Below are positions 38,754 through 38,925 of a DNA stretch of 38,925 nt, piece after piece; the stretch's first letter is position 1; every line of letters begins with the position of its first letter. Made by a program: the position numbers and the translations under genes. The notes beneath the pieces are model-generated. The model searched no databases and was not told the origin of the DNA. It was given only the letters and a program-made list of their open reading frames with translations. This stretch comes from Pigoraptor vietnamica (Eukaryota > Opisthokonta > Filasterea), in the NCBI GenBank assembly GCA_943704525.1, contig CALSCQ010002500.1:1-38925 (forward strand), given 5' to 3'.

Positions 38754-38925
38754 TTGCCGCAACTAAGGAATTGCCGCAAGTAGTGGCTAGTTGGGGCAAA
38801 ATTTCCTTACTTGGGGCAAAGTGTCTCACTTGCCGCAACTAAGGGAATTTTGCCGCAACTAGCGAAATTCCCCCTACTAAACGCCTTTGTTGCGGCAAAG
38901 TGCCTCGCTTGCCGCAACTAGCCGC
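38754..38925. repeat. Cluster of TTGCCGCAACTA repeats at right edge
   Basis: TTGCCGCAA followed by CTA (or GTA) begins at 38754, 38771, 38830, 38850 and about 38909. The reverse form TTGCGGCAA occurs near 38890. Related TTGGGGCAAA blocks lie at about 38791 and 38811, each next to CTTAC or TCAC. Units are separated by 17-60 bp of similar AAGGGAATTT-type sequence. It is non-coding in all frames and runs off the window. It could be a satellite, a mobile-element end or a structured repeat. Confidence 0.85.

Overview
The window is eukaryotic nuclear DNA from a GC-rich, intron-rich, probably flagellated unicellular protist. Coding regions are split by short GT-AG introns, mostly about 40 to 420 bp. 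The proteins are full-length orthologues of animal and fungal proteins. They include an HDEL-terminated ER Hsp70 and a close match to ZMYND12, a flagellar protein in animals and trypanosomes. I cannot name the species. The gene set (animal-type transglutaminase, LRRC58-like, UBE3D-like, RAB5IF) would fit a unicellular relative of animals and fungi, but that is inference.

Layout from left to right: a signal-peptide-bearing family-1 solute-binding protein, minus strand, cut by the left edge (282-2275); a tentative small three-exon gene (2758-3204, +); RAD50 in 19 exons (3488-9342, -); a UBE3D-like E3/E2-binding protein (9869-11435, +); the largest RNA polymerase I subunit (11710-17802, -); the U4/U6 snRNP protein SNU13 (18311-19084, +); RAB5IF/OPTI (19630-20324, -); BiP (20898-22994, +); a transglutaminase (23563-26069, -); an ABCC/MRP exporter (26700-32378, +); SmB (32931-34105, -); a decayed coiled-coil gene (34501-35254, +); ZMYND12 (35588-37024, +); and an LRRC58-like protein (37138-38663, -). 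The ends of the window carry simple repeats and an unexplained repeat cluster (38754-38925).

Leaving out the decayed gene, every gene lies on the strand opposite to its neighbour. The window is therefore a chain of divergent promoters and convergent tails. The divergent spacer between RAB5IF and BiP, both ER proteins, carries two exact CCACGTCA elements (the unfolded-protein-response motif read in reverse), five CCAAT boxes and a TATA box. It looks like a shared stress-responsive promoter. Two spliceosome genes, SNU13 and SmB, each start with an ATG-only exon directly followed by an intron. Splice donors in the window favour GTG over the usual GTA.

The exon models were built by hand from reading phase, GT-AG borders and recall of the protein families. 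Every internal junction is frame-consistent except one in the LRRC58-like gene. No RNA genes, CRISPR arrays or clear transposase genes were seen.
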